Shown: in pieces, positions 1 to 10,689 of the stretch
Layout of the letters: every line of letters starts with the position of its first letter
How positions within the stretch are numbered: position 1 is the first letter of the stretch
Assembly (NCBI GenBank): GCA_948567375.1
Contig: OX419760.1
Span: 18,414,001-18,478,000, forward strand
Source of the DNA: Lunularia cruciata
Taxonomy: Eukaryota; Streptophyta; Marchantiopsida; Lunulariales; Lunulariaceae
Direction: 5' to 3'
DNA: 64,000 bases
The notes under the pieces: model-generated
What the model saw: only the letters and a program-made list of their open reading frames with translations
Database searches by the model: none
Told to the model about the DNA's origin: nothing
Program-made: the position numbers and the translations under genes

Positions 1-77
1 CTCCTTTGGGGCATCGGAGGATTGAGTGTGAAACCTATTTCTCTCTTAGAGAGTTCTTTTATCCTTGGAGTATTCTA
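1..77 (+). repeat. 3' end of a family-C LTR
   Basis: This segment matches the terminal part of the LTRs at 10,887-11,615, 24,491-25,209 (both reverse complement) and 53,974-54,709. It ends in TATTCTA where the others end in TATTACA. The rest of the LTR lies left of the window. Confidence 0.8.
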
Positions 78-78
78 A

Positions 79-90
79 TGGTATTAGAGC
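79..90 (+). other. Primer-binding site, tRNA-Met type
   Basis: TGGTATTAGAGC differs by one base from the canonical plant retrotransposon primer site TGGTATCAGAGC, which is complementary to the 3' end of initiator tRNA-Met. It sits directly after the LTR end, as expected. The intact version is in the minus-strand copy at 24,478-24,489. Confidence 0.85.
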
Positions 91-676
91 GAGTGTTTGA
101 ATCCGAGTGGATCACCCCTCTTGGAAGAACACAAGCTACTGAAATTGAGTAATTTGAGGAGAGAACATAGTGGAATTGCTAGACTTGGGAAGTACTTTAG
201 AGAGTGGATGGGATGGATGCACCAAGAGGATAATTTCTTGCACCAAGCTTCCCATTCTTGAATATTTTCCACATCAAGATTATGTACGTCCAGCGTGAGC
301 AAATGAGAGTATCTCTAGTTTATCACTTTGGAGTAGAAATTATAGACAGAATGATGAATTCTCCAAACTTGGTGATTCTAACTTTGGTGGTATATGACAA
401 AGAGTGGGATTTGGCAATCTACATTCTACTATGATGTTATGGATCTGAATGTACCAAATTCTCACCTTTTCAACACGCAAGTAGAAATCCATTATGTAGT
501 TAGACCAAAAGTGATGTTTAGAGATTTTGTAATCCATAATTTTGGTGAGGAATATTATCAACAAGAGATAGCCTTTGAAGTTCCAATGGTAGTCCCAATA
601 GTTTGGGCACCCTCTCGAGTGATCATGTTAACTCTCTATTGAAGTAGGAAGTAGAGATTGAGTGTTTGTAGGAACC

Positions 677-1519
677 ATGGATCCGCAATTGCAAGAGGTA
701 ATGCAAGGAATGTAGAGGATGTTGAACAAGTTTTGAGAGATCAAGATGACCATAGAGGCATTACAAAGTCAAGTACAGACCTTCAAGAATGACCAAGCAA
801 TGCAAGAGGGAGAACCGTTGCAAAACTTGGTACCTACGATTGAAGCGCTTGGAGAGGCACCCATGCCAATGCCACCAAACCCGGTCAACAATGAATGATG
901 AAGAATGGATGAAGAAGACTTGCAACATTGAGCCCTACAAAGAGCAGCATTCTATGAAAGTAGTGGAGAATTGGATTTTGAGGCTGAATCGTTTGTTTGT
1001 TCTCAATGGAGATCACCAACCAATCTGCAGGCGTGTTTGCATGTGGGTACCTTGACCAATAAAGCCCTCACATGGTATGATGCTTGGGAACAATCAAGGT
1101 TGGCAGAAGGAAGAGACATCACATGGACAGCAATGCAAGAAGGATTGTGGAAGAATTTCCTATCTGTGGACTTAGTGCAAATGGCCCAAACTAGACTACG
1201 GGGATTGAGGCAGAAGAATAGCATACAAGAGTATGTGGAGGCCTTTTTTGATCTACAAGTGCAATAACCAAGTCTAGTAGAGGCACTAGACAATTTCAAA
1301 TGAGGGTTGAAGGAGCAGATTCACCAAGAAGTCATGGTACTTGAGTCTAGTAGAGGCACTAGACAATTTCAAATGAGAGTTGAAGGAGCAAATTCACCAA
1401 GAAGTCATTGTACAAAATCTTTGTATTGTATTTGAGACCATTGCTTGCACTCAAAGAATAGTTGGGGCACTTGGAGGAGTGAAGGAGTAGTTCCATCTCA
1501 ACATTACTAGGTTGAAATG
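677..1519 (+). pseudogene. Family-C gag, truncated and decayed
   Basis: The start reads MDPQLQE, as in the minus-strand copy at 23,887. The reading frame is broken several times. Recognisable pieces match a retrotransposon gag: a coiled-coil-like N-terminus, then a capsid-type segment (for example TWYDAWEQSRLAEGRD at about 1,070). A 73-bp tandem duplication at 1,271-1,410 damages it further. The C-terminal zinc-knuckle part is absent here because element A interrupts the gene. Confidence 0.75.
1271..1410 (+). repeat. 73-bp tandem duplication inside family-C gag
   Basis: The segment starting AGTCTAGTAGAGGCACTAGA at 1,271 recurs at 1,344 with only a few substitutions, so the period is 73 bp. 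The minus-strand C copy has one unit, so this is a private duplication. Confidence 0.9.
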
Positions 1520-1977
1520 TGTCATGCCATTTGTAGTTCCGCATCTAGATGCTTGGACACTGGAGTTCCAGTGATAGTAGTTAGAGTTATTCTAGCAGTT
1601 TCTTAGAGACTACTTTCCGACGGTTAGATTTTGTGTTTGGGGTATTGACTTCACAATGGGGCCCACCGTCACTTTGCACCATTCACACCATTGAGTGTGC
1701 CGTCAGCGGGACCGTTAGGGTTTCAGTGCTAGCTTGAGTCCAGGGGGTACAGTTTTGAAGTGAGCTCCAGAGAGCTCACTTCTTTGATGTTGAGCCTTCG
1801 AGTTCCTAGCCATGGTGGACAGAGGCCGGCAAGCATCACCTGGATTCTTTATGCTTGAGTGGGTGTGGCTTGACTGTAATCAATGCCCAGTTGTTGGCAG
1901 TTTATAGAGTGACAGATCACGTACTGATCTGAGTTGAGTTGAGTTGAGAGGAGAGTGGTAAGCAATCTGATTACATT
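1520..1977 (+). repeat. 5' terminal (LTR-like) region of element A
   Basis: It starts TGTCATGCC, a start shared with B (20,111 on the minus strand) and, as TGTCATAAA, with A3 (59,104). It ends near GATTACA, after a GAGTT-rich tract. A 3' copy of its right half occurs at the end of B (11,751-12,076), which supports its being a long terminal repeat. No convincing primer site follows it, so the exact LTR end is uncertain. Confidence 0.6.
1757..1782 (+). promoter_or_regulatory. Conserved 26-bp palindrome in A-family LTR
   Basis: The arms GAAGTGAGCTCC and AGAGCTCACTTC are separated by 2 bp. In B the palindrome is perfect (12-bp arms, 2-bp spacer) at 19,849-19,874 and again at 11,938-11,963. A3 keeps a weaker version near 59,344-59,368. 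Conservation in all four LTR copies suggests a protein-binding site or RNA hairpin; its function is unknown. Confidence 0.6.
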
Positions 1978-3339
1978 AGAGAAGTGAAGTCAGGGGGAAA
2001 TCGGGTGCAGGAACTGTGAGTGTTGGTGGTATCTCCAAGCTCGGTGGATCGTTGGTAGCTCGATTCAAGTTCAATGTTTCCCTAGTGTGCAGAAGCTTGT
2101 TCAGTTGATGCAGATTTGGCAGTTAGGCGGACAGTGTGCGGAAGCGCTGGCCAAATTTTGAGCAGAGAAGGAGCAATTTTCGAGCAGTGTTGTGATTTTG
2201 AGCTTAGGAGGTGAAGGCATGACCAATTTGCTACAAGTTAGGTGGAGTTGGGAAGCTCTTCTCATGAAATTGTGATTTGGAAAAACCTCTTTTGTCAACT
2301 TGGCTCGAGTGGAAAGTTAGCGGGGGATTTGACGGACAGCCATCTTTAGGGTTTACGTCAGATTTTGGCCAGATTTGGAGGAGTTTTCGCTGTTTGGCCA
2401 GATTTGGAGAAGTTTCACTAATTTCACCCATTTTGGAGGAGATTCGAAGTGGCAACAAGAAAGGCCTTATTTGGCATTTTGAGGCTTTGAGGCATAGGGA
2501 TGTGGGCTATGAGAGGCTACGACGGCCTAGAAAGGCCAGCAAGCCAGCTTGCTGGCGTGAGGCTAGCTAGTTTAGAGTAGATCTTGGTCATTGGTTGGCA
2601 AAATCTGCCTTTCCTGCTAGATTGTGCGCAGTAGGGTTTGATCCCTAGATCTCTTGTTCCTAGACTGGTGCCCTAGCCAACTGGTCCACCCTCACTTGTG
2701 TCTTAGTGACTGTGCCACTGTTATCTATACAAATGTAGCTTTGGCTAGAAGAGGCAGTTTGATCCCATTCTTGGTGATCTTGGTAGCTTAGGACTTAGAT
2801 ACAAACTGCTCTTATGTCAAATGCCAAATGGTGGCAGATTCAGTCCCGTGTTGTGTTGTGAGATGGAGAGTTTTCATTTAGATTTCTTGTGATTGGATCC
2901 CCTCCATTCTCTACTTCTTGTTTGTGCACCACATTTGTGTGAGGTGCCTTGACTTTTGAGCGTTGGTGCTCTGGTGTGCTCTCGATGGTGAGGTTGGAGT
3001 GATGACCAGTCAGACTACCTTTGTTTCTCTCCGGTGAGGCAGGAAGTGATGACCTGCAGACCATGAGAGTGCATGTTATGATGGTAGGTTACAGGTTGCC
3101 CTTTCCCCTAGTGTAGTTATCTCGGTAGAGTTACATTAGTGGGTGGTGTTTAGTTGGTGTTGGCAGGTGGTGGTGTTGGCACTTGGTGGAGTACTTGCGG
3201 TTGCAACTTGCAATTGTAGTTGGTGATTTGGGTTTGCTATTGTAGTTTCTTTGTCACGACGGAGTTCTTTGGAGATTCCAAAGGAGTTAGCCTTGCAATA
3301 CGCAGTAGGTTTACTCGGAGTGGTGCTTGGTATCAACCT
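1978..3339 (+). other. Long untranslated leader of element A
   Basis: About 1.36 kb lies between the LTR-like region and the first gag-homologous codons. Open frames are short and not shared with copy B, so I read it as leader. It contains a tRNA-like segment on the opposite strand at 2,631-2,693. The matching leader in B is about 18,400-19,655, and in A3 about 59,560-60,380. Confidence 0.6.
2631..2693 (-). other. tRNA-like (A-box/B-box) segment in the A leader
   Basis: On the minus strand, TGGACCAGTTGG matches the polymerase III A-box consensus at 11 of 12 positions. GGATCAAACCC, about 45 nt downstream, is a weak B-box. The same segment is in B at 18,889-18,957 (plus strand there), and part survives in A3 near 60,310-60,350. 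It could be a captured tRNA or SINE fossil; it is too degenerate to be a functional tRNA gene. Confidence 0.4.
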
Positions 3340-5167
3340 ATATCTTTGGTCCCAGTGAGGGAGGAGATTGACTCTGAGTTGGAGTTTGACACAGGAGCTG
3401 ATTCACTTGAGAGTGCACTTGGTGTGTCCGCACCGTTGTTGTGGACATGGACGAGATTTATGGGGCCTCCAAAGGCCCTTGGCGTTACTCTGGTACAATG
3501 GGTACCATTGAGTTGGATGACTTCATCCAGGAGTTGATAGTTGGTGTGATCTGCAGCAAATGCGGAACCCAACTTTGTTCACACCCTTCATGGCATGGAA
3601 GGAGTTGTTTCAGCACTTGGAGGGTCCACCGATGGATGACTACCATGAGTTTGAAAGAGCTCATTTGGAGGAGATTGAGTTATGGAGATTGTATTGGTCT
3701 CCACACTATGTCTCCATCACTTCAAGCTCAGTGGCCAGGAGTAGATTGGCTGTGCCTACGAGTTCTAGCTCGAGTAGTGTTGGTAGAGCTAGTGGAAGTG
3801 CACTAGCTGGAGATAGTGCTACTACGAGTGGAGGTACCGCTGCAGGAGGTGGTGTGGTACCGGGGTTTAATCCCATGGTGGAGTTCTTCTTATGTTTGAG
3901 GTAGAACTACCGGGGAGTGTGGACTTACAAGCTGAGGAGCTTGCAAGAGTTCCAGCAGAAGGCTGGAGAGAGCCTACGCGAGGCATACACTTGCATGAGG
4001 CGGCTGATCAGTTTCACTCAGGGAGTTACTGAGGCCCAGGCAGTCCAGTTTTGGTATGGGATACTGGACAAGGAGTTACAACGTAGAGTTCATGATGCTA
4101 CATTGTTGCATGCTACTTCGCCTTCTTTGGCAGTAGTCTTTGGTTTGGCTGAGCTCAATATGGTGGAGGAGAGAGTGGTGACATCTGGATTTGGTAGGGA
4201 GACCTCATCCACGGCTGTGACTTCTTCTAGAGTGCAGCAGAGTGCACCACGCCCTGTTGGTTTTTGAGGATAGGGTAGACAGCCCAGATCCTATGGAGCG
4301 AGTGGAGGGCCTAGTGGAGTTAGACCCTTACCCTCATTTTTGAGTCAGTAGCAGCCAGTGAGTGGTGGTGTTGCTTGTTGGACTTGTGGTGGACCTCACC
4401 ATAGGAGAGAGTGTACTCAAGGCAGCGGACGTGATACCTCTGGTGCATCACAGCCAGCACAGAGGCAGTGTGAGCATTGCCACAGATTTGGTCACACTAG
4501 TGACCGGTGTTTTGACCTACACCTGGAGTTACGGAGTGGTAGGGCTGCTATGGCAGGTAGTAGAGGAGCTCCAGTTCATGGATGACAAGGTGGTAGAGGT
4601 GGTGGTAGAGGATCTACACCTAGTAGGAGTGCAGTACTTGCCCTTACTTCTGACACAGCTATGGCTACTCGGATTGAGCAGTTGGAGCAGAGATTGGCTA
4701 ATATGGCTATTGCTCAAAGGAGATCAGATTTGGGTGCTGAGGCTTCCACCTCATATGTTGGTGATAAAGATGCTTTGGACTTCATGTGCGGAGCAGCACA
4801 GGTGGATGCACCTGCAGCAGTGACTAGGAGTGCAGTACGTGCTCTAGAGCCCAGAGGAACATCAGTGGAGTTGGACCCACAAAGAGGAGAGGTTGGGAGA
4901 GAGGTCAGACTTCCCCAGTCTTTCACGCTATCTGAGGCATTGCAGACGAAATCCATGGTTCCTAGACGTCCCAATGTAGGTGTGGTAGGTGGTGATGGAG
5001 TACATGATAGACTACCTGCTAGTCAGCCACCTGCTACTACAGAGACTGAGTCTAGCATGATGTTGGGGGCGGCTCAGCTAATTATGCGGCGTTCTTTGTT
5101 TTCGGCCAGTGATATGTTTACATTGGGAGTTGACCCAGCCCCAGTATTCCGGTTGGCTACACAGTAG
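3340..5167 (+). pseudogene. Element A gag with two zinc knuckles
   Basis: Homologous to the gag of B and A3. The N-terminal part (3,340-3,560) contains REEIDSELEFDTGA and DMDEIYGASKG-type sequence split over two frames. A capsid-like region follows (MDDYHEF...EEIELWR, 3,630-3,690; SLREAYT...RRLISFTQGV, 3,970-4,030). Two Cys-His motifs lie at 4,376-4,500: a variant (CWTCGGPHHRREC) and a canonical CX2CX4HX4C (CEHCHRFGHTSDRC). Stops at 3,904, about 4,266 and about 4,350 break the frame. In an active element gag would form the virus-like particle and bind RNA. Confidence 0.8.
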
Positions 5168-5389
5168 GGATGGTGCAGTTCCTACTACTAGAGTAGAGGT
5201 GGTTGGTAGTGGAGTTGACTTGGTTGAGGAGCATGGGATCCGTTCAGCGACCAGTGGTTTATGGCAGGCAGCAGCGGCTAGACTAGAGGAGTTGCCAGCT
5301 AGACCGGCCTTTGAGAGAGCGTGGTTTACACCTGGTGTTGTCCTATTGGATAACTAGAGGGGGATTTTTTGTTTGGTGGAACCTTCATG

Positions 5390-5860
5390 GAAGGTCTATA
5401 CACCACAGAGAGTCTTGTTAGACTCTGGTGTGTAGCCCCTTATGTTGGAGAAGGCTGCAATTGTTGGTCTGAAGTTACGGAAGACCGATGTGGAGAGGTG
5501 TCCATTTCAGCTCCAGACATCTCTTGGTGGTGGTTTGACACAATACATCACACATGGAGAGCTTGTTGTCTAGGTTCAGCCTGGTCATCCGACTGATAGC
5601 TCGGTGGTGAGAGCTCAGGCTATTGCGACGATAGCTGAGTCATATGATGTGCTAGTTGGGAGAGCAGTGTTATACCCCATGGGTTTCAGCATTGACTATT
5701 GGGAGGAGACAACCTCTTATAGACGTGGTTGGCAGTCTGGTGAGGGACGGGTTTGTCACCTACTAGTATGCTTTAGTAGTGGCAGTCTTGGCTCACTACA
5801 GTCCGGGACCATGGCAACATCAGTTTTAGCTTTCAGTGGTGCAGTTACTTGGCTTGGTGA
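5390..5860 (+). pseudogene. Element A aspartic protease
   Basis: The active-site loop reads RVLLDSGV followed by a stop and then PLMLEKAA (5,408-5,465). DSG is the standard retropepsin catalytic triplet. The downstream flap and second half (SYDVLVGRAVLYPMGFSIDY, about 5,640-5,700) are recognisable and continue in the same order in B (16,190-15,890). The protease would cleave the polyprotein. Two frames and a stop show decay. Confidence 0.7.
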
Positions 5861-6125
5861 TTTGTTGGAGGGGAACGCCCATGCAGAGGATACTCCAGTA
5901 CCAGAGGAGATCACTTGGCTTTGGAGTACGAGTGGGATTGTTCCATCCACCTTGGATGTTCCATTGTGGAGTTTAGAGGAGGCATTGCAGCAGCATGCAG
6001 ATCAGTTGGTGCAGCAGGCTTGGAGTGGAGCCTTTGTACTATTAGGAGATGAGTGGGAGGATGAGCCTCCAGAGGCAATTGCTTTGACACCTCTGGATAC
6101 CACACTCATTGCTTGGTAGTATCCA

Positions 6126-7090
6126 GTAGAGGAGATATGCCTATTGGAGTTGTTTGGTGGGATCAGCACCTGACTAGCTGCGGTGTTACAGGCGGGTATA
6201 CAAGTACAGAGGTATTTATATGTAGAGAGAGATGAGACTACTAGGTGAGTCTCTCTACATCATGTGGCACACTTGGCCTATTGGTATCCGGAGTTATTAC
6301 CAATGTCAGCAGTCAGAGGTTACCAAAAGGCCCTACCATGAGACATTTCCTTACTGGGGGCACATGACCTAGAGAGGCATGGGCCTATTCACTTGGTGAT
6401 TTCTGGATGGCCATGTCAGGGACATATATGTGCGGGCTGCGGTTAGGGTCTTCAGGATCCTTGTTTTGGTGTGTTTTGGGAGACATTACGGATACTACAA
6501 CATCTCCAGGTTCATATGTCTGTTTCTCCAGCTTACCTTCTGGAGAACGTTCCTTTGTTGGGTGATTCTCGCACTAGAGTAGTGGCAAGTACACATCAGG
6601 TCCATTCTTGGATGGGACCTGCTGTATTGTTAGATGCAGCCATAGTGGGATCACGGGCTCATCGTCTTCATCTTTGGTGGACAAACCTCTTACCCATAGA
6701 GGTTCTACAACGTGCTTATGATGGGATTCAGCGACTGGACCACATTCTTGTTGATGATATCTTGGATGTTGGGCGTCAGTCTCAGACAATGGTAGTGGCT
6801 GATAGGTCACATATGGTAGTGGTGAACCTAGTTAGACAGCCTAGAGCCGCATTTCCCACACTCATGAGTTTCTCAGGCTCTCATGCTTTTAGAGAGGGAG
6901 GACCTGGACTTGTTTGGGACTCACAGTTACAGCAGTTAGTGGAGCCCAACATTGATGAGAGAGAGCGGGCGATGGGTTTTCACACCGGTATTACCGCTGT
7001 TCTAGTAGTGTCAGAGGCATCTAGTCATCAGGTGTTAGGACAGGCTATGGACCTGAATTGTTTGACTTGGATTGTGAGCCTTGGCTGGGC
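6126..7090 (+). pseudogene. Element A cytosine-5 DNA methyltransferase domain
   Basis: One continuous reading register carries motif I LLELFGGIST (about 6,141-6,170), motif II YVERDET, motif IV SGWPCQGH with the catalytic Cys codon at 6,414-6,416, motif VI LLENVP, motif VIII VGSRAHR, a motif IX-type ERERAMGF, and motif X LGQAMDLNCLTW (about 7,035-7,070). Linear motif order and PCQ distinguish it from circularly permuted DRM enzymes. It would methylate cytosine C5 using S-adenosylmethionine. Three in-frame TGA stops (6,171, 6,246, 6,339) lie between motifs I and IV, but the part from 6,471 on is open. It lies between protease and reverse transcriptase, so it is an internal polyprotein domain. 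Confidence 0.85.
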
Positions 7091-7519
7091 AAAGCAGCGT
7101 AGGATGCGCTTGATAAGCATCACCACTCGGACACTTGTGAGCCTTGTGCCTATTGAGACGATTCAGGCACATGTTGGGGGCGATGGACCAAGTGGACATG
7201 GTATTCTTGGGACACATCCAGTAGCTACTAGGGAGAGTGGTCTACTTGGAGTCCATCCATGTGAGCGTGGACTACTTGGATTACACCCTTGGTCCACATG
7301 GGATGCAGCCAGAGGACGTGTGGAGCTTGTAGCCAAAGTGGAGGGAGTTTTTCACACTAAGGTTGGGATCTTTAGTGGTCGAGAGCATGACACTATTGCT
7401 CCCAAGGGCCTAATGTAGCAGTCAGTCAGTGCGTCTTCCACTCCTACAACAGTTATAGAGGATACTTGGGAGCCAGATCTTGGACCCAAGCTTATTGGAG
7501 AGGAAAGATGGAGGGTTTG

Positions 7520-8432
7520 GAGGTTCTTGAGGAGTCACACAAGTTGTTTTGCCTTCAGTTTGAAGGATTTTGGTGCTCTGAAGGGACTTGGTATACTGAT
7601 TGAATTGACTAGCGACACACTAGTTTTCCGATGTCCTTATCGATATAGTGAGATGGAGAGGACATTGATTCAGAGCCGGAGTAGTGACCTTTTTGAGGCT
7701 GGTTTGGTAGAGATTTCACATGGAGAGTATGCATAAGCGACAGTGATGCCAGCCAAGAAGGATACGCATGACAATTATACAGATAGGCGGATGTGTGGAG
7801 ATTACCATTCTATCAACCGACAGACCAGGGCTGATCGGCATGCCATGCCTACACCGGAGGAGATTTTTGATGCGATTGGGCATGCAAAGGTCTTCAGTAC
7901 TTTGGATCTTCGAGCGGGATATCATCAGTTGCCGATCAAGGAGGAGGATAAGTCCAATACGGCATTTTGGGCTATTGATCCTCACGGCAAGGATGTGTTA
8001 TATCAATGGAGGTTCTTACCATTTGGATTAAAGAACGCTCCTGCTGAGTTCCAGAGGGTCATGGATAGGATCCTAGTTGGATTGGATTTTGCTCAGTGCT
8101 ATATTGATGACATTTTGGTTTATAGCACTACTGTGGAGGAGCATGAGAGATAGTTGTTGGAGGTGTTTGAGAGGTTGAGATCTCATGGCCTCAAACTACA
8201 TCTTGGGAAGTGTAGGTTCTTCCACGAGCAGGTTGAGTATTTGGGTCACACTATCTACCCCGGAGGACTTGGTGTTCAGCAAACCAAGGTGGAGGCTATT
8301 GCACGTATTCCTGGGCCTACGGATGTGAGCAGAGTGCGAGCATTCCTTGGGTTGGCAAACTTCTATTGCCGCTATGTTAGAGGATTTAGTGCCATTGCCA
8401 AGGCCTTGACAAAGCTGACCAAGCTTACATAG
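7520..8432 (+). pseudogene. Element A reverse transcriptase
   Basis: Typical Ty3/gypsy reverse transcriptase blocks appear in order: CGDYHSINRQTRADRHAMP (about 7,790-7,850), FSTLDLRAGYHQLPIKEED (about 7,890-7,950), LPFGLKNAPAEFQRVMD (about 8,015-8,065) and the catalytic YIDDILVYS (8,100-8,126). The connection sequence with YLGHTI and FLGLANFYCRYV follows. The frame is open except for stops near 7,734, 8,151 and 8,430. It would copy element RNA into DNA. Confidence 0.9.
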
Positions 8433-8935
8433 GAGTGGTGTTGGGGAGATGAGCAGGAGAGAGCTTTTGTAGAGCTCAAGGACAGGTTGACATCTGCTCC
8501 TATTTTGAGGAGACCGATCAGAGGACGACCATTTCAGGTTCATACTGATTGGAGTATGTTGGGGCTTGGAGCGGTGCTCACCCAACATGATGATGAGGAG
8601 AAGGAATTTGTGGTGGCCTATGCTAGTTGCTCCAACAATTCAGCAGAGGTGAAGTATAGTTCATATGAGGGAGAGTGATTGGCAGCAGTTTGGGCAGTAG
8701 CACATTTCTGATGTTACCTATTTGGTAACCCCTTCACTCTCATCACTGATCATCAGCCGCTGAAGTGGTTGATGGAGTCCGACAAGCATTCAGGGAAGCT
8801 TGCATGATGGGCTCTAATTTTATAGGAGTATGATTTCACGGTTGTTCACAGACCTGGAGTGGTGAACCGTGATGCAGATGGGTTGAGTAAAACCCATGTC
8901 CTAGCCAGCAGGATCAGACCGGAGCACGTTGGCAT
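8433..8935 (+). pseudogene. Element A RNase H
   Basis: Follows the reverse transcriptase. Recognisable parts are PFQVHTDWSMLGLGAVLTQ (about 8,530-8,585), YSSYEGE (about 8,655-8,675), LITDHQPLKWLM (about 8,740-8,775) and a PGVVNRDADGLS-type end (about 8,855-8,890). The first catalytic Asp is in HTDWS. Stops at about 8,679 and 8,712 interrupt it. The B copy (13,028-12,650) is cleaner and has the same layout. Confidence 0.8.
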
Positions 8936-9269
8936 GGTGAGACAGATGAGGAGATGGTGCCAGGTTGGCATGCATCGGCCTTTTTGTGTATATTTGCAAA
9001 GGCTTTGGTGGTATCTCTCTCAGCGCATACAGGAGGAGTTATTGAGGTCATAGATCCAGAGAGTGAAGATATTGGTATAGTTCAGCGAGACATTCATGAT
9101 GATGTCTTAGTGATGGACTATCTTTGCACTGGTGTTGTGGGTGGCACAGTTGGGGCCAAGGAGAGAGACCGTGTTCTTCAGCAAGGCAGACGGTTCAGAT
9201 TGGAGGGTAGACACCTTTTGCGTGTATGGGAGGATGGTAGAGTGCAAGTTGTACCACTTCCATCACAGA

Positions 9270-10189
9270 GACCATAGTTGGTTCGTCATGCTCATGAGGA
9301 GCTAGGACATTTTGGAGTAAAGCGTACGTATAGCTAACTCCAGAGTCATTATTGATGGCGCGGTATGTAGACCAAGGTATAGCAGTTTGTTGCCAAATGT
9401 ATGGTTTGTGACCAAGTTAGAGCATCATTCAATGCTCCTACGCCACAGTTACACCCATTACCTATCATAGGATTGGGTTACCATTGGAGTTTGGACTTCA
9501 CCGGACCTTTACCGCTGACTGTGAGACATCATTGGTATGTTTTGGTGATGGTGGAGCACTTCTCCAAGTGGATTGAGTTGGTGGCACTTCCTGACAAGTC
9601 TAGTGAAGGGATAGCTTACTTGTTCCTGGATCGAGTTCTTAGTCATTTTGGTGCACCAACTGAGGTTTTGACTGATCAGGGTACATAGTTCTTGGGGGAG
9701 TTTCAGGTCTTGTGTGACAAGGCTTTGATTGATCATCGTACTACATCCTGAGATCACCTTGAGGCAGATGGCTTAGCAGAGAGAGTGGTTCAGACGGTGA
9801 AGAGAGGATTGCAAAAGTATGGTTTGCAGAGAGGCCACTTGGGAGATTGGGATCTCCAATTACCTTGGTTGGCCATGGGCTATCGGTTCCACCGGCAAGC
9901 CTCCTTAGCATCCTTCTCTCTATACTTTCTACTCTATGGACGAGATCCAGATTAACCTGTAACCATTCGTCAAGAGGCTACTGTAGTTTTGGACTTGGAT
10001 GACCCCGATGTATGGATGAGCGCATGTTCTCAGCGGGCAGAAATCTTTCAGAGAGTGATGCCGATGGCCTTTGAGAACTTGGTGATTGCTCAGCATAGAG
10101 ATACTTTACGCTATGCTACCATTCAAGGAGGAGGTTATAGACCCTCAATCCGTCAATTTCATCCAGGCGACTATGTATATCTACAGTAG
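9270..10189 (+). pseudogene. Element A integrase
   Basis: The HHCC zinc-binding part (HEELGHFGVKRT, then CMVCDQV; 9,290-9,420) precedes the DDE core: Asp in WSLDFTGPLP (about 9,494), Asp in LTDQGT (about 9,670) and Glu in DGLAERVVQT (about 9,770). A C-terminal beta-barrel-like segment (FHPGDYVYLQ, about 10,150-10,188) follows. Stops at about 9,336, 9,370 and 9,688 break it. Its C-terminus continues into a PHD finger instead of the chromodomain common in plant chromoviruses. Confidence 0.85.
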
Positions 10190-10390
10190 ACACCATCGAT
10201 GACACTTGATGTTTCTACAGGCCGCACTATCTTGAGAGTGCGTGAGGTTTTGCCATCTGGAGTCCTTGTGTTAGAAGGACGTGATGGTGTTGTTTGGAAG
10301 GATCATGTGCGCAATTGTGCGCCATGCCACCTCCCAAACATTGATGGTACTATGGACCCAAGCTTGGCACTTGTACGTGTAGGCTTGAGG

Positions 10391-10525
10391 TGTATGTTAT
10401 GTGGCTCTTCTGGTGGAGCTACTACTATGTTAGTGTGTGATAGCTGTTCGAGAGGATGGCATATGGCATGTATGACTCTTCCCCTCACAGTGGTTCCTTA
10501 GGGATAGTGGTTATGTCCTAGATGT
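10391..10525 (+). pseudogene. PHD finger at the C-terminus of element A polyprotein
   Basis: One register contains eight correctly spaced zinc ligands: CMLC at 10,391, CDSC, the core GWHMAC (His then Cys) and CPRC at the end (10,514-10,525). Hallmark residues ML before CD, and a Trp before the last Cys pair, are present. C4HC3 with these spacings is a PHD finger; members often bind histone H3 tails. Two TAG codons (10,499, 10,505) now interrupt it. It directly follows the integrase C-terminal region (10,199-10,380), which suggests a chromatin-targeting role analogous to a chromodomain (inference). Confidence 0.8.
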
Positions 10526-10689
10526 ACTTGAACTATAGCTAGTTCATTCTTTATATGGTATAGATTGCAGACATGCGACTAACGATGGGGCTTCATAGCA
10601 CCCGACCTCCTGATCTTTGCCCATTAGAGGGTATACCATATACTTAGAGTAGATGGCTATCTGGAGTTAGAGGGACCTAACCGCCAGCT

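Larger units (their letters stand above)
1..1519 (+). mobile_element. Family-C Ty3/gypsy element, 5' part: LTR end, primer site, leader and gag
   Basis: The window opens inside the 3' end of a family-C LTR (1-77). A primer-binding site complementary to the tRNA-Met 3' end follows, then a leader of about 600 bp and a decayed gag gene beginning near 677. The same order occurs in the minus-strand copy at 24,490-22,830, which served as reference. The gag is cut at 1,519 by insertion of element A. It resumes for 82 bp at 10,805, where the homologous gag sequence continues after a duplicated AAATG. Several stops and frameshifts make it non-coding. Its own pol and 3' LTR are missing, because the gag resumption runs into an inverted LTR at 10,887. 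Confidence 0.85.

Noticed and set aside
6471-7418. Methyltransferase as a host DRM or DNMT gene fragment captured locally
   Set aside because: The same domain occupies the same place between protease and reverse transcriptase in two separately inserted copies, and motif order is linear, not permuted as in DRM.
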